A DNA stretch of 64,000 nucleotides from Micromonospora sp. WMMD980 (GCF_029626035.1 NZ_JARUBE010000003.1:682001-746000); one strand, 5' to 3'. Shown: positions 29,004-37,846, counted from the stretch's first letter. Notes: a model not told the origin generated them from the letters alone. A program made the numbers and translations.

Positions 29004-29936
29004 TCATCCCGGCCAGCCGGCGGCCCGGAGGGCGGCTCGTAACTGGTCGATCACCGTTTGCGGGTCGTCGCGCAGGGCCCAGGAGGGGAACCGGAGGACG
29101 CGGTCGCCCTCGACCCAGAGTGCGTTCTGGCGGTGCATGTCCGCCCAGGCATGCGCCGGATCGAGATGCTGCCCGCCGTCCACCTCGACGTGCACCCGCC
29201 ACTGGTCGAAGTAGGCGTCGAGGTAACGTCGCCGGCCCCAGGCGTCGCGCCGGACCACCTGGCGGGTCGGTTCGGGTAGGCCGGCGCGACGCACGAGGTC
29301 GAGCAGGTTCAACTCGCCCAGGGAATGCGCACCCCCGGCCGCGTCCGTGGCGGTGGACAGGATCAGTCGCCGGCGGCGGATTCGTGGCATCCGCTCCAGC
29401 ACCTTGTGCAGGTCGTCGCCGCCCACCAGCCGCTGCTGGAACGCCGCCGCGACGATCGCCCGGGCCTGCGCGTCGGATGGTGCCCGCTGGGCCGCGTCGA
29501 TCACTGATCGCGCAGCCGTCGTCCGGGGCGGCTGGCCGACCCGCACCACGTCGTCGTCCGGCAGGTGGGTGGTCCGGTGTGCTCGCACGCCGGTCGGCAG
29601 CGGAGCACGACGGCAGGTGGCGGGCAGGAGCAGATGGACAACGCGATCCGGAAAGCCGCGCAGGCCGCCTGCCTGGGCGGCAGTGATGCCGCCGAGCAGC
29701 GCGGTCGGGCCGGCGGCCAGCACCGCGATCCAACGGAGCTGGGCGGGACCAACAGGGCCGTTGTGTGCGACCAGAACGGCACGGTGCGCTTGGCGCCATC
29801 GGCCGGTGGCCACACGGTGCCGGATCGCCTTACGCGTGAGGTGCGCCTGTGCCTGACCGAGGCTGAGCACATCGTCCTGACGGAACAACAACCAGGTCAA
29901 CTCGTCCGCGTCGTCCGACGGCAGCGCCCGCCGCAT
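29004..29936 (-). CDS. AbiEi-like HTH / DUF559 (Vsr-type nuclease fold) protein
   Basis: 310 residues. The N-terminal part has a winged-helix region of the AbiEi/type IV antitoxin kind (TWLLFRQDDVLSLGQAQAHLTRKAIRHRVATGRWRQAHRAVLVAHNG). The C-terminal part has the DUF559 endonuclease-like core: RYLDAYFDQWRVHVEVDGGQHLD, with Asp, Glu and Gln-His in positions typical of PD-(D/E)XK/Vsr folds, then VLRFPSWALRDDPQTVIDQLRAAL. Such proteins are very numerous in actinomycetes and are often orphans. ATG 29936 is favoured but has no strong ribosome-binding site. Nuclease activity is inferred, not known. Confidence 0.75.
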   Translation of the reverse strand: MRRALPSDDADELTWLLFRQDDVLSLGQAQAHLTRKAIRHRVATGRWRQAHRAVLVAHNGPVGPAQLRWIAVLAAGPTALLGGITAAQAGGLRGFPDRVVHLLLPATCRRAPLPTGVRAHRTTHLPDDDVVRVGQPPRTTAARSVIDAAQRAPSDAQARAIVAAAFQQRLVGGDDLHKVLERMPRIRRRRLILSTATDAAGGAHSLGELNLLDLVRRAGLPEPTRQVVRRDAWGRRRYLDAYFDQWRVHVEVDGGQHLDPAHAWADMHRQNALWVEGDRVLRFPSWALRDDPQTVIDQLRAALRAAGWPG

Positions 29937-30014
29937 CCCCGCCCATGACTCTCCCACCCGTCCGACACTGCCCGCCCCGGTGCCGGCCGCGTGGCCCCTG
30001 TGGACAACGCACTC

Positions 30015-30064
30015 AGATCTTGGAAGCGGAAGGCCCCTCCGGGGGCCATTTCCTTCCAAGATCT
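30015..30064. repeat. AGATCTTGGAA palindrome, copy 3
   Basis: 50 bp. Perfect 12-bp outer arms (AGATCTTGGAAG / CTTCCAAGATCT) and a perfect inner GGCCCC-TCC-GGGGCC hairpin. It lies downstream of the PhoX gene and upstream of the DUF559-type gene, both on the minus strand. The flank TGAGCCG after the repeat is shared with copy 1. Confidence 0.85.
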
Positions 30065-30117
30065 GCGACTGAGCCGGTCGGCGGCTCCCTGACGGGAGCC
30101 GCCGACCGGTCGCCACC

Positions 30118-31527
30118 TCAGCGGTGCGCGTTGCTCGGCCGGCCCCACGGGCCGGTGATCGCGAACACGTACCCGGGGGTCTGGATGTTGGCGAACAGGA
30201 TCTTCCCGTCCGCGCTGAACGTCGGCCCGGTGAACTCGCTGTCGTTCAGCTCGTTGCGGGCCAGCGCGTACGGCTTGCCCTGCGCGGTGACGCCGACCAG
30301 GTGCGACACGCCCTCGCCGTCCTCGGCCAGGATCACCCCGCCGTACGGGGAGACGGTGATGTTGTCCGGCCCGTCGTAGTTGCCGGTGTCCGCCTCCGGG
30401 TCGGGGTTCACCCCGAAGATGGTCTTCAGCGTGACGGTCTGCCGGCGCGGGTCGTAGAACCAGACCTGCCCGTCGTGCTCGTTGACGCTGCCGTCGGTGT
30501 GCCGGGCGTAGCTGGCCACGAAGTAGGCGCCGCCGTCGCCCCACCAGGCGCCCTCCAGCTTGCGACTGCGGGTCACCTCGCCGTCGGCGAACTGCTTGCG
30601 CACCGACACGGTCCGGGCGTCCCGGTCCGGCACCTCCACCCACTCCACCCGGTAGCGGGTGCCCGGGGTGGTGGCCTCGGACAGGTCCGCCACGTGCCCG
30701 TCGCCGCGCCGGCAGCGCATCGCCTCCAGGGTGCCGGCGGTGCCGCCGTCGGGCCGCTGGGCGAGCGCGCGCAGCGCGCCCTTGCCGGCCCGGAAGCCGG
30801 GCGGCGGCGTCCACCGGAAGTACAGGCCGTTCGGCCCGCTCGCGTCCTCGGTCAGGTAGATCGAGTGGGTGTACGGGTCGACCGCCACCGCCTCGTGGGC
30901 GTAGCGGCCGAGGAACGTCAGCGGCACCGGGTCGGCGTTGGCCGCCCGGTCGTGCGGGTCGACCTCGAAGACGTACCCGTGGTCCTTGAGGAACTGCCCG
31001 CCGGCGCGCTGCTCGGTTTCCTCGCAGGTCAGCCACGTGCCCCACGGGGTGATGCCGCCGGCGCAGTTGTTGTGCGTGCCGGCCACGCTGACGTACTCGC
31101 GCAGCCGCCGGCCGTGCTTGTCCACGTCGATGGTGGTGGTGCCGCCGCGCGCGCCCGGGTCGTAGGTGAGGCTGGCCAGCGCCGGCACCGGGTAGGGCTC
31201 GTCACCGCCGATCTCGTGGTTGTTGACCAGCACCGACCCGTGCGGGCCGCGGAAGCAGCCGGTGCCGTCGGCGTCGCTCGGGGTCGGCTGCCCCGACTCC
31301 AGCAGCGTCGCGCCCGCCTGGGCGACGACGGTGTACGAGAAGCCCGGCGGCAGGGCCAGCAGGCCGGCCGGGTCCGGCACCAGGTCGCCGTAGCCGACCG
31401 CGGGACGGCAGGCGGCCCGGGCCGCGGCGGGTCCGGCGATGGCGTCCAGGTTGCCGGCCACCACGATGCCGAGGCCGCCGGCCGCGCCACCCAGCAGCGA
31501 CCGTCGGGAGAGGGGAGAGGAGGTCAC
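30118..31527 (-). CDS. PhoX-family (DUF839) secreted phosphatase
   Basis: About 469 residues with a Tat signal at the N-terminus (SRRSLLGGAAGGLGIVVAG, twin Arg at residues 8-9). The mature part follows the PhoX/DUF839 beta-propeller pattern: HGSVLVNNHEI, GTHNNCAGGITPWGTWLTCEETEQ, YAHEAVAVDPYTHSIYLTED, GLYFRWTPP, NEHDGQVWFYDP, GPDNITVSPYGGVILAEDGEG and FSADGKILFANIQTPG. PhoX enzymes are calcium/iron alkaline phosphatases that act on phosphate esters outside the cell after folded export by Tat. GTG 31527 is chosen for AGGAAGG 7 nt upstream. No Pho box was identified. Confidence 0.88.
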   Translation of the reverse strand: MTSSPLSRRSLLGGAAGGLGIVVAGNLDAIAGPAAARAACRPAVGYGDLVPDPAGLLALPPGFSYTVVAQAGATLLESGQPTPSDADGTGCFRGPHGSVLVNNHEIGGDEPYPVPALASLTYDPGARGGTTTIDVDKHGRRLREYVSVAGTHNNCAGGITPWGTWLTCEETEQRAGGQFLKDHGYVFEVDPHDRAANADPVPLTFLGRYAHEAVAVDPYTHSIYLTEDASGPNGLYFRWTPPPGFRAGKGALRALAQRPDGGTAGTLEAMRCRRGDGHVADLSEATTPGTRYRVEWVEVPDRDARTVSVRKQFADGEVTRSRKLEGAWWGDGGAYFVASYARHTDGSVNEHDGQVWFYDPRRQTVTLKTIFGVNPDPEADTGNYDGPDNITVSPYGGVILAEDGEGVSHLVGVTAQGKPYALARNELNDSEFTGPTFSADGKILFANIQTPGYVFAITGPWGRPSNAHR

Positions 31528-31712
31528 GTCGTCGCCTTCCTGTGCACACGAGGTTGCACCGGTAGGCAAGCCGGATCGCGGGAACGGTGGGCGGCGGGGC
31601 CGGCCGCCGCCGGGTGAACAGTGGACGAACCTCGGGTGCCGAGCGGGCCGTGCCCCGGTCGCGCGCGTCCGTTAGGGTTCCCTCGATCGAAGACGGCGTC
31701 GGAGGGCGGACG

Positions 31713-34259
31713 GTGAACAGGCTCGCGGCGGCGTACCGGCAGGCGGTCGACCGGCACCGGCAGGCGCTGCGCCACTGGGAGGCGGCCCGGCGGACGCTCG
31801 GCGCCGCCGGCCCGGCCCCCGTCGGCAGCCCCGAGCTGGTCGCCCGGCTGGCCCGCCTGGGCGGCGAGTTGGCCGCCGCGGTGCCCGGCACCGCCCGCGT
31901 CGCCACCCACCCCGTTCCGGTACGCCTCGGCGAGGCGACCACCGTCGACGGCGCGTTCCCGGTGCTCGTGCCGGTGGGGGCCGGCGCCCACCTGGCGATC
32001 GACGCCGACGCCCGCGACCCGCGCGTCGGTGAGCTGCTGCGCGCGGTGGTGGTGCGGCTGCTCACCGCCGCCCCGGCCGGCGCGGTCCGGGTGGTCGGCA
32101 TCGACCAGGCCGCGTTCGGCGCGGCGTTCCTGCCGCTGCGCCCGCTGCACGACGCCGGCGTGCTCGGCGCGGCGGCGACCACCGAGGCGGAGACGACCGC
32201 GCTGCTGGACGCCGCGGAGCGGCACGCGCGTACCGCCCAGCGGGCCGACCCGGAGGATCGCGAGCTGCTGGTGGTGGTCGTCGCGTCGGCGCCGCCGGCC
32301 CGGGAGCTGGCCCGGCTGGCCGCGCTCACCCACGCCGGCCCGGCCGCCGCGGTCTGCGTGCTGCTGGCCGGCTACTCGGCGGCCGGGCCGGGTGGGACGG
32401 CCGGGCGGGCCGGCGGGCAGTGGCCGGGCGGGGCGCCGCCGCTGGGGGCGACCACCCAGCTCCGGGTCACCGAGCGCTACACCCTGGTGGGTGACCCGCC
32501 CGGTCGCCCGTTCAGCGTCGACGGCAGCGGGTTGGCCGCGCCGGTGGTGCTCGACGGCGACCCGTCGCACGCCGCGGTGACGGCGCTGGCCCGCCGGCTC
32601 GCCGAGGCCGCCGACGACAGCTCGGGGGTCACGTTCGCCGACCTGCTGCCGGCGTCCCGCTGGACGGAGTCGGCCGGCGCCGGCCTGCGGACCGTGCTCG
32701 GCCGGGCCGGTCGCCGGCCGGTGACCGTCGCGTTCGACGACGCCACGCCGCACTGGCTGGTCGGCGGGCGCACCGGCGCCGGCAAGACGGTCCTGCTGCT
32801 CGACGTGCTCTACGGGCTGGCCGCCCGCTACTCCCCGGCCGAGCTGCGGCTGATGCTGCTCGACTTCAAGGAGGGCGTCAGCTTCACCGAGTTCGTGCCC
32901 ACCCCGCGCGACCCGTCCTGGCTGCCGCACGCCCACGCGGTCGGCATCGAGTCCGACCGCGAGTACGGCGTGGCCGTGCTCCGGGAGCTGCGCGCCGAGC
33001 TGGTTCGCCGGGCCGACCTGCTCAAGCGCCACGGCGTCAGCCGGCTCGCCGACCTGCCGCCGAACGCCCGGCCGCCCCGGACCGTCACCGTCGTCGACGA
33101 GTTCCACGTGCTGTTCGCCGGCAACGACGCGCTGGCCCGACAGGCGGTCGACCTGATCGAGGAGCTGGCCCGCAAGGGCCGCTCGTACGGCCTGCACCTG
33201 GTGCTGGCCAGCCAGAGCACCACCGGCATCGAGGCCCTCTACGGCCGGGCCGAGGCCATCTTCGGCCAGTTCCCGTTGCGGATCGCGCTGCCCGGCGGGG
33301 ACGCCGTGCTCGACCCCCGCAACGACGCGGCGCGCGGGCTGACCGTCGGCACGGCCGTGGTGAACACCGCCGCCGGCGCGCCCGGCGCCGACGTCGAGGT
33401 GCGTTTCCCGGACGCGCACGCCGCCGCGGCCGACCTCGCGGCGCTGCGCCACGAGCTGCACGCGGCCCGGCCGGCAGGAGCCCCGCCGCCCTCGGTCTTC
33501 CGGGGGCACGAGCGGCCCCGGCTCGCCGACGACCCGGCCTGGGCCGCGCTGGCGCCCGGCGCCGACCCGCCGTACGCCCTCGTCGGCCGCGTCGTGGACG
33601 TCGCCGGCAGCCCGGCCGGGTTCGCCCTCGACGCCAGCCCGGGCCGGCACCTGGCCGTGGTCGGCACCGCCGCCGCCGGGGCGGAGCTGCTCCGCTGCGC
33701 CGTGCTGTCACTGGCCCGGCAGCACGCCCCGGGCACCGCCCGGTTCCTGTTCGCGCCGCTGGCCCCGGGCACCACCGACCGTGCCGACGACCTGGCCATG
33801 ACGCTCGCCGCCGCCGGCCACCCGGTTCGCCGGCTCGACGCCGGCGGGCTGCGCGCGCTCCTCGCCGAGCTGGCCGGCGACGCCGCCGATCCGGGCCGCA
33901 CCTACCTGGTGGCGTTCGGCATGGACGCCGCCGCCGGCACGCTGGCCGCCACCGACCCGGGCACGTTCCGTTCCGGCCACGACGACCTGCGCGCGGTGCT
34001 GCGGCAGGGCCCGGCGCGCGGCGTGCACGTGCTCGGCTGGTGGCGCGGGCTGCGCCGGCTCGCCGACGACCTCGGCGGCAGCGGGCACCGCGACGACGTG
34101 ACCGGTCTGGTCGCGTTGAACGTGCCGGCCGCCGATCTCGGCCTGCACCTGGGCGTGCACGACCTCGCCTGGACGCCGCGCGAGGGCCGGGCCCTGCTGG
34201 TCGACCGGCACGACCACCGCACCGCCCTGATCGTGCCCTTCACCGAGGGCGGGGACTGA
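31713..34259 (+). CDS. FtsK/EccC-like multi-module ATPase
   Basis: 848 residues, no membrane segment. Three ATPase-like modules seem present. Module 1 (about 95-200) is degenerate (HLAIDADARDPRVGELLRAVVVRLL). Module 2 (about 330-580) is intact: Walker A GGRTGAGKT at 351-359, FtsK-type LLDFKEGVSFTEF, and Walker B TVTVVDEFHVLF with Asp462-Glu463, then LVLASQSTTGIEAL. Module 3 (about 640-848) has a lost P-loop (VVGTAAAGAELLR). An N-terminal coiled coil (LAAAYRQAVDRHRQALRHWEAARR) precedes them. Tandem active and degenerate modules recall type VII secretion ATPases, though there the first is active. GTG start with GGAGG at 31701-31705. One nucleotide overlaps the membrane gene that follows. Confidence 0.85.
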   Translation: MNRLAAAYRQAVDRHRQALRHWEAARRTLGAAGPAPVGSPELVARLARLGGELAAAVPGTARVATHPVPVRLGEATTVDGAFPVLVPVGAGAHLAIDADARDPRVGELLRAVVVRLLTAAPAGAVRVVGIDQAAFGAAFLPLRPLHDAGVLGAAATTEAETTALLDAAERHARTAQRADPEDRELLVVVVASAPPARELARLAALTHAGPAAAVCVLLAGYSAAGPGGTAGRAGGQWPGGAPPLGATTQLRVTERYTLVGDPPGRPFSVDGSGLAAPVVLDGDPSHAAVTALARRLAEAADDSSGVTFADLLPASRWTESAGAGLRTVLGRAGRRPVTVAFDDATPHWLVGGRTGAGKTVLLLDVLYGLAARYSPAELRLMLLDFKEGVSFTEFVPTPRDPSWLPHAHAVGIESDREYGVAVLRELRAELVRRADLLKRHGVSRLADLPPNARPPRTVTVVDEFHVLFAGNDALARQAVDLIEELARKGRSYGLHLVLASQSTTGIEALYGRAEAIFGQFPLRIALPGGDAVLDPRNDAARGLTVGTAVVNTAAGAPGADVEVRFPDAHAAAADLAALRHELHAARPAGAPPPSVFRGHERPRLADDPAWAALAPGADPPYALVGRVVDVAGSPAGFALDASPGRHLAVVGTAAAGAELLRCAVLSLARQHAPGTARFLFAPLAPGTTDRADDLAMTLAAAGHPVRRLDAGGLRALLAELAGDAADPGRTYLVAFGMDAAAGTLAATDPGTFRSGHDDLRAVLRQGPARGVHVLGWWRGLRRLADDLGGSGHRDDVTGLVALNVPAADLGLHLGVHDLAWTPREGRALLVDRHDHRTALIVPFTEGGD

Positions 34260-35002
34260 TGAGTGGCTTCGACGAGTACGCGGCGCTGATCCGGGAGCTG
34301 TCCACCCGGCAGCGCGGCGGGGAGCGGGCGATCGCCGCCGAGGCGGAGCGCCGGCGTGGTCTTCAGTCCGGTATGGACACGCTCGGGCGGCGGCTGGCCG
34401 CCCAGGGCGGGCACCTCGACCGGCTCGGCGAGGCGATCGGGACGCCGATGGCGTCCGTACCGGAGGCTCAGCCGGCCGCCCCACCCGGGCCCGGAACGGG
34501 GGACGGGGCGATCGGCGGCGGAGCCGCCGCGCCGGGGCGGTCGGGTGTCGGGGCGTATCCCGACGGGAGCGTGCCCACCGGGGACCCGGCGGCGGAGCTG
34601 GCGGTGGCGGGGCGGTTGGCCGACGAGGCGGACCGGCACGGGCAGGAGACCGAGGCGTTGGCGCGGCGACCGGTGCTGCTGCCGACCTGGTCGGCGCCGG
34701 CCCGGGCGGTGGCCGTCTACGCCGGGTGCGCGCTCGTCGGCTCGTTGTTCATGCTGATCGCGCTGGTCGGCTCACCGTTGCCGGTGTCCGGGATGGACCT
34801 GGTGGCGGCGCTGTCCTGCGCCGGCGTGCCGCTGATGTCGTTCCTGGCCGGCCAGTTCGTCCTGGCGCGCTGGGGCCGTCCGGTGCTGGCCGACGCCGAG
34901 GCCCCGGCCGGGCGCTACGTCCCGCTCGGCTTCGTGATCTGCGCCCTGGTCTCCCCGTCCCTGTTCTGCCTCTATCTGATCCTCTTCCGCCTCCTCCGCT
35001 GA
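34259..35002 (+). CDS. Three-TM membrane partner of the FtsK-like ATPase
   Basis: 247 residues. The N-terminal 60 residues are helical and charged (FDEYAALIRELSTRQRGGERAIAAEAERRRGLQSGMDTLGRRLAAQGGHLDRLGEAIG) and likely coiled coil. A Gly/Pro-rich linker follows. The C-terminal third has three membrane segments: AVAVYAGCALVGSLFMLIALVGS, LVAALSCAGVPLMSFLAGQFVLA and YVPLGFVICALVSPSLFCLYLILF. ATG overlaps the ATPase stop by one base (TGATG), which strongly suggests one complex. It could be the membrane anchor or pore for the soluble ATPase. I do not recognise a named family. Confidence 0.75.
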   Translation: MSGFDEYAALIRELSTRQRGGERAIAAEAERRRGLQSGMDTLGRRLAAQGGHLDRLGEAIGTPMASVPEAQPAAPPGPGTGDGAIGGGAAAPGRSGVGAYPDGSVPTGDPAAELAVAGRLADEADRHGQETEALARRPVLLPTWSAPARAVAVYAGCALVGSLFMLIALVGSPLPVSGMDLVAALSCAGVPLMSFLAGQFVLARWGRPVLADAEAPAGRYVPLGFVICALVSPSLFCLYLILFRLLR

Positions 35003-35023
35003 CGCTGACCCGCCCACCTCGTC

Positions 35024-35092
35024 GATCTTGCACTTACCGCCCCGGGGATGCGGCCGACGCGGCTTCTGCCGGGGCCGCAAGCGCAAGATCGC
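35024..35092. terminator. Nested hairpin after the FtsK-partner gene
   Basis: Outer arms CGATCTTGC (35024-35032) and GCAAGATCG (35084-35092), and inner arms GCCCCGG (35039) and CCGGGGC (35071), form a long nested hairpin without a U-run. The GATCTTG ends resemble those of the AGATCTTGGAA repeats. It separates the membrane gene from the small helical gene. Confidence 0.5.
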
Positions 35093-35150
35093 GGAGGTGG
35101 GGGCGGGGTGGGGCGGGTAGGGTGGCGTGGGTCGGGGTGGGGGAGGGAAT

Positions 35151-35414
35151 GTGAGCGCTGCGGAGGTCATCGCCAGGCTGGCGGCGGCGGCACAGAAGCT
35201 GGACGAGGCGAAAGCCCGCACGGCCGCCGCCGCGCAGGACGCCGCCGAGGCGCGGGCGCTGGTCGCGGGCGCGCTGGAGGGGGCCACGGCCGGGCCGTTG
35301 ATCGGGGTCATCGACGCCTATCGGCAGGCGCTCGCCCAGGCCGCCCAGGGCGGCGAGCCGGCCCGCCAGCACGTGCAGGAGACCATCGCGAAGGTGCAGG
35401 CGCTGGGCAACTGA
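35151..35414 (+). CDS. Small helical-hairpin protein (DUF6244-like)
   Basis: 87 residues, almost wholly Ala-rich amphipathic helix with one break: helix 1 SAAEVIARLAAAAQKLDEAKARTAAAAQDAAEARALVAGALEG, turn ATAGPLIG, helix 2 VIDAYRQALAQAAQ...VQETIAKVQALGN. I believe it belongs to a small Micromonosporaceae family filed as DUF6244, but this is from memory. Size and helix-turn-helix shape resemble WXG100 proteins, although no WxG motif is present. GTG with GGGAGG directly upstream. It follows the ATPase and membrane genes. Confidence 0.7.
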   Translation: MSAAEVIARLAAAAQKLDEAKARTAAAAQDAAEARALVAGALEGATAGPLIGVIDAYRQALAQAAQGGEPARQHVQETIAKVQALGN

Positions 35415-35421
35415 CCGTTCC

Positions 35422-36783
35422 TCACGGGTCGGTGAGGACGAGCCAGTCGTCGTCGCGGCGGGTGACGGTGACGTCCGGCGGCCAGACGTGCGTGGCGGAC
35501 GCCGCCGCGCGGGCCTGGTCGACCAGCGGCCGGCGGGCCAGCTCCGCCCCGTCGAAGTGGGCCCCGGCGTGGAAGACGGCCCGGCCGAAGTTGGTGCCGC
35601 CCTCGAAGCGGGCGCCCTCGAACCAGGCCTCCGCGCCGAACTCGGTCCAGCGGAACAGCGCCAGGTCGGCGAAGCGCACCCGGCGAAAACCCGCGTACCC
35701 GGCGAAGCGGGTGTGCTCCATGGACAGTCCACCCAGGAACATTGTCTTGCGGAAGGTGGCGGCGCCGGCGAACGTGGCCCGGTCGAAGGTGCTCGGCTGC
35801 CGCAGCACGGCGGCGAACAGGGAGAACGAGCCGAAACTCGCGTCCCGGCAGGACAGCGCGCCACCGAGGTCGGCCCGGTCGAAGCTGGCCCGGCCGGTGA
35901 CCCGCGCATCGTCCAGCACGATCTCGGCGTCGCCGGTGAGGCCGTCGAACACGACGTCGGCGAAGTCGGCGGTCAGCCGCAGCCGGCCGTGCGCGACCGC
36001 GCCGGCGAAGCTGGTGGTGCCGGTGCAGACCGCGCCGGTGAGGTCGAGGTCGACCAGGGTGCAGCCGGCCGCGTCGAAGCCGTCCAGCCGGGCGCCGGTG
36101 AGGTCCAGCGCGATGCCGGGCCACCAGGTCTCCTGGCCCGCCCGCAGGTGCCGGGTGAGCATCCGTTGCGCGGTGCGGCGTACCTCGCGCTCGCGCGGGT
36201 CGTCGGGGGCCGGCATCCGGAGGTACGCGCAGAGCACCGCCACCGTGGTCGGCCGCTGCCCCGGGTTGTCCTGGCCGAGCCGTTCCAGGGCGTGCAGGCC
36301 GCCGAGGCGTACCGCCGGGTTGTCGCTGCCGACCAGTTCGATGGCGCGGACGTACAGCTCGGTGAGCCGGCGCTCGACGGCGTCGTGCTCGGCGGCGGTG
36401 GACTGGCGCTCCTGCTGCCGCGCGGCGGTCTCGGCGACCGCCTCGGCGTGCGCCTGCACCCGGTCGCGGTGTGCCTGGTCGCGGGCGGCGACGGCCTCCT
36501 GGTGCCGCTGGCCGCGCTCGCTGATCCACTGTCGACGGGCGGCGAAGAGCAGCGCCAGCCCGCCGCCGGTGCCGGCGACCACGGTGAGGCCGGTGCGGAT
36601 GGCGTCGACGCGCAGCGTGGCACGGGTGTCGGGCTGGACGGCCCGGTCGGCCTCGCCGAGCAGCCAGTCGAGCACCAGCCAGCCGAGCAGGCCGGCGAGC
36701 AGCAGCCCGAGCAGCGCCAGCCACCAGGGCATCACCCGGAGCGGCTTCTCCGGCGGCGGTGGGGCGGACACGGCGCCCAGCAT
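35422..36783 (-). CDS. Membrane-anchored pentapeptide-repeat protein
   Basis: About 453 residues. Two N-terminal membrane segments (PWWLALLGLLLAGLLGWLVLDWLLG and GLTVVAGTGGGLALLFAARRQW) are followed by a charged coiled coil (RGQRHQEAVAARDQAHRDRVQAHAEAVAETAARQQE). A short helical region with YVRAIELVGSDNPAVRLGGLHALERLGQD follows. The C-terminal half is a pentapeptide-like beta-solenoid (ALDLTGARLDGFDAAGCTLVDLDLTG, ATFAGAATFRKTMFLGGLSMEHTRFAGYAGFRRVRF). The role is unknown; this architecture is frequent in actinomycetes. The start is uncertain: ATG 36783 or GTG 36903. It converges on the DUF6244-like gene, 7 bp apart. Confidence 0.8.
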   Translation of the reverse strand: MLGAVSAPPPPEKPLRVMPWWLALLGLLLAGLLGWLVLDWLLGEADRAVQPDTRATLRVDAIRTGLTVVAGTGGGLALLFAARRQWISERGQRHQEAVAARDQAHRDRVQAHAEAVAETAARQQERQSTAAEHDAVERRLTELYVRAIELVGSDNPAVRLGGLHALERLGQDNPGQRPTTVAVLCAYLRMPAPDDPREREVRRTAQRMLTRHLRAGQETWWPGIALDLTGARLDGFDAAGCTLVDLDLTGAVCTGTTSFAGAVAHGRLRLTADFADVVFDGLTGDAEIVLDDARVTGRASFDRADLGGALSCRDASFGSFSLFAAVLRQPSTFDRATFAGAATFRKTMFLGGLSMEHTRFAGYAGFRRVRFADLALFRWTEFGAEAWFEGARFEGGTNFGRAVFHAGAHFDGAELARRPLVDQARAAASATHVWPPDVTVTRRDDDWLVLTDP

Positions 36784-36986
36784 GCCATCCGGTGCCGACC
36801 GCCGGGGGGCGCCGGCTGCCGCCGCAATTGCCGGTTCGTGCTCCTGGCGGGACAACTGGTTACCGGCGCGTAACTTTTCATTGACGTGTGTGAAATCGGA
36901 CACGCATCATCGTTCCCACGATCGATCGGATCCCACCCGTCCCTCCCGGTCACCCCGGGTGCCTCCTCCCATCGGAGGTGCAGCCC

Positions 36987-37802
36987 ATGCTGCTCCGAAC
37001 GATCCTGGCCGCCACCACCATCGCCGCCACCGCCCTGCTCGTCCCGGCCGCCGCCGCGCACGCCGCCGCGCCCGCCCCCCGGCCGGACACCGTCACCACC
37101 CCCGCCAGCACCGTCACCGCCGCCGAACGGGCCGCCGCCGCGGCCGCCGACCCGGTGATCGTGGTCGGCGGGCTGATCGGCGTCTCCATCGCCTACGAGC
37201 CGATCGCCGCCCGGCTGCGCGCCGACGGCTACCGGGTCTCCATCTACCAACTGCCGAACCTCGGCTTCGGCGACATCCGCGAGTCCGCCCGCGCGCTGTC
37301 GTCCTACGTGGACCAGGTCCGCGCCGGCACCGGCGCGAGCCGGGTGGACCTGGTCACCCACTCCGAGGGCGGTCTGGTCAGCCGCTGGTACGTCAAGTTC
37401 CTCGGCGGCGCCGACAAGGTCGACCAGTACGTCAGCCTCGGCACCCCGCAGTACGGCACCTACGTCGCCAACATCATCAACTTCGTCGGGCTGGGTAGCT
37501 GCGCCGGCATCGTCGCCTGCCAGCAGATGACCATCGGGTCGAGCTTCCTGGCCGACCTGAACGCCGGCGACGACACCCCCGGCCCGGTCCGCTGGACCAC
37601 GCTGCGCACCTGGCAGGACGAGCTGGTCCGGCCGGTCGACAACGCCGTGCTCGCCGACGGCGCGACGAACGTGCTGGTGCAGGCGTGGTGCCCGCTGCGG
37701 GTCGTCGGCCACCTCGGTCTGGTCCTCGACGGCACCACCTACACGGCGGTGCGGCAGACGCTGGCCGGCGCCGCGATCCGGCCGAACTGCTTCGCGGTCT
37801 GA
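36987..37802 (+). CDS. Secreted lipase (class 2-like alpha/beta hydrolase)
   Basis: 271 residues with a signal peptide (LLRTILAATTIAATALLVPAAAAHA). The alpha/beta-hydrolase core starts DPVIVVGGLIG. The nucleophile elbow is THSEGG with Ser126, and the probable acid and base are in DELVRPVDNAVL and RVVGHLGLVLDG. Four cysteines (GSCAGIVAC, WCP, NCF) suggest disulfides, typical of secreted actinomycete triacylglycerol lipases. ATG 36987 is chosen for GGAGG at 36974-36978. A strong hairpin follows the gene. Confidence 0.88.
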   Translation: MLLRTILAATTIAATALLVPAAAAHAAAPAPRPDTVTTPASTVTAAERAAAAAADPVIVVGGLIGVSIAYEPIAARLRADGYRVSIYQLPNLGFGDIRESARALSSYVDQVRAGTGASRVDLVTHSEGGLVSRWYVKFLGGADKVDQYVSLGTPQYGTYVANIINFVGLGSCAGIVACQQMTIGSSFLADLNAGDDTPGPVRWTTLRTWQDELVRPVDNAVLADGATNVLVQAWCPLRVVGHLGLVLDGTTYTAVRQTLAGAAIRPNCFAV

Positions 37803-37808
37803 GCCGTC

Positions 37809-37835
37809 CCGGGCCCGCCGTCAGGGCGGGCCCGG
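37809..37835. terminator. Bidirectional hairpin between lipase and GMC gene
   Basis: Perfect 11-bp stem CCGGGCCCGCC / GGCGGGCCCGG with a 5-nt loop, between two convergent stops. Confidence 0.8.
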
Positions 37836-37846
37836 AACGACCGCGC

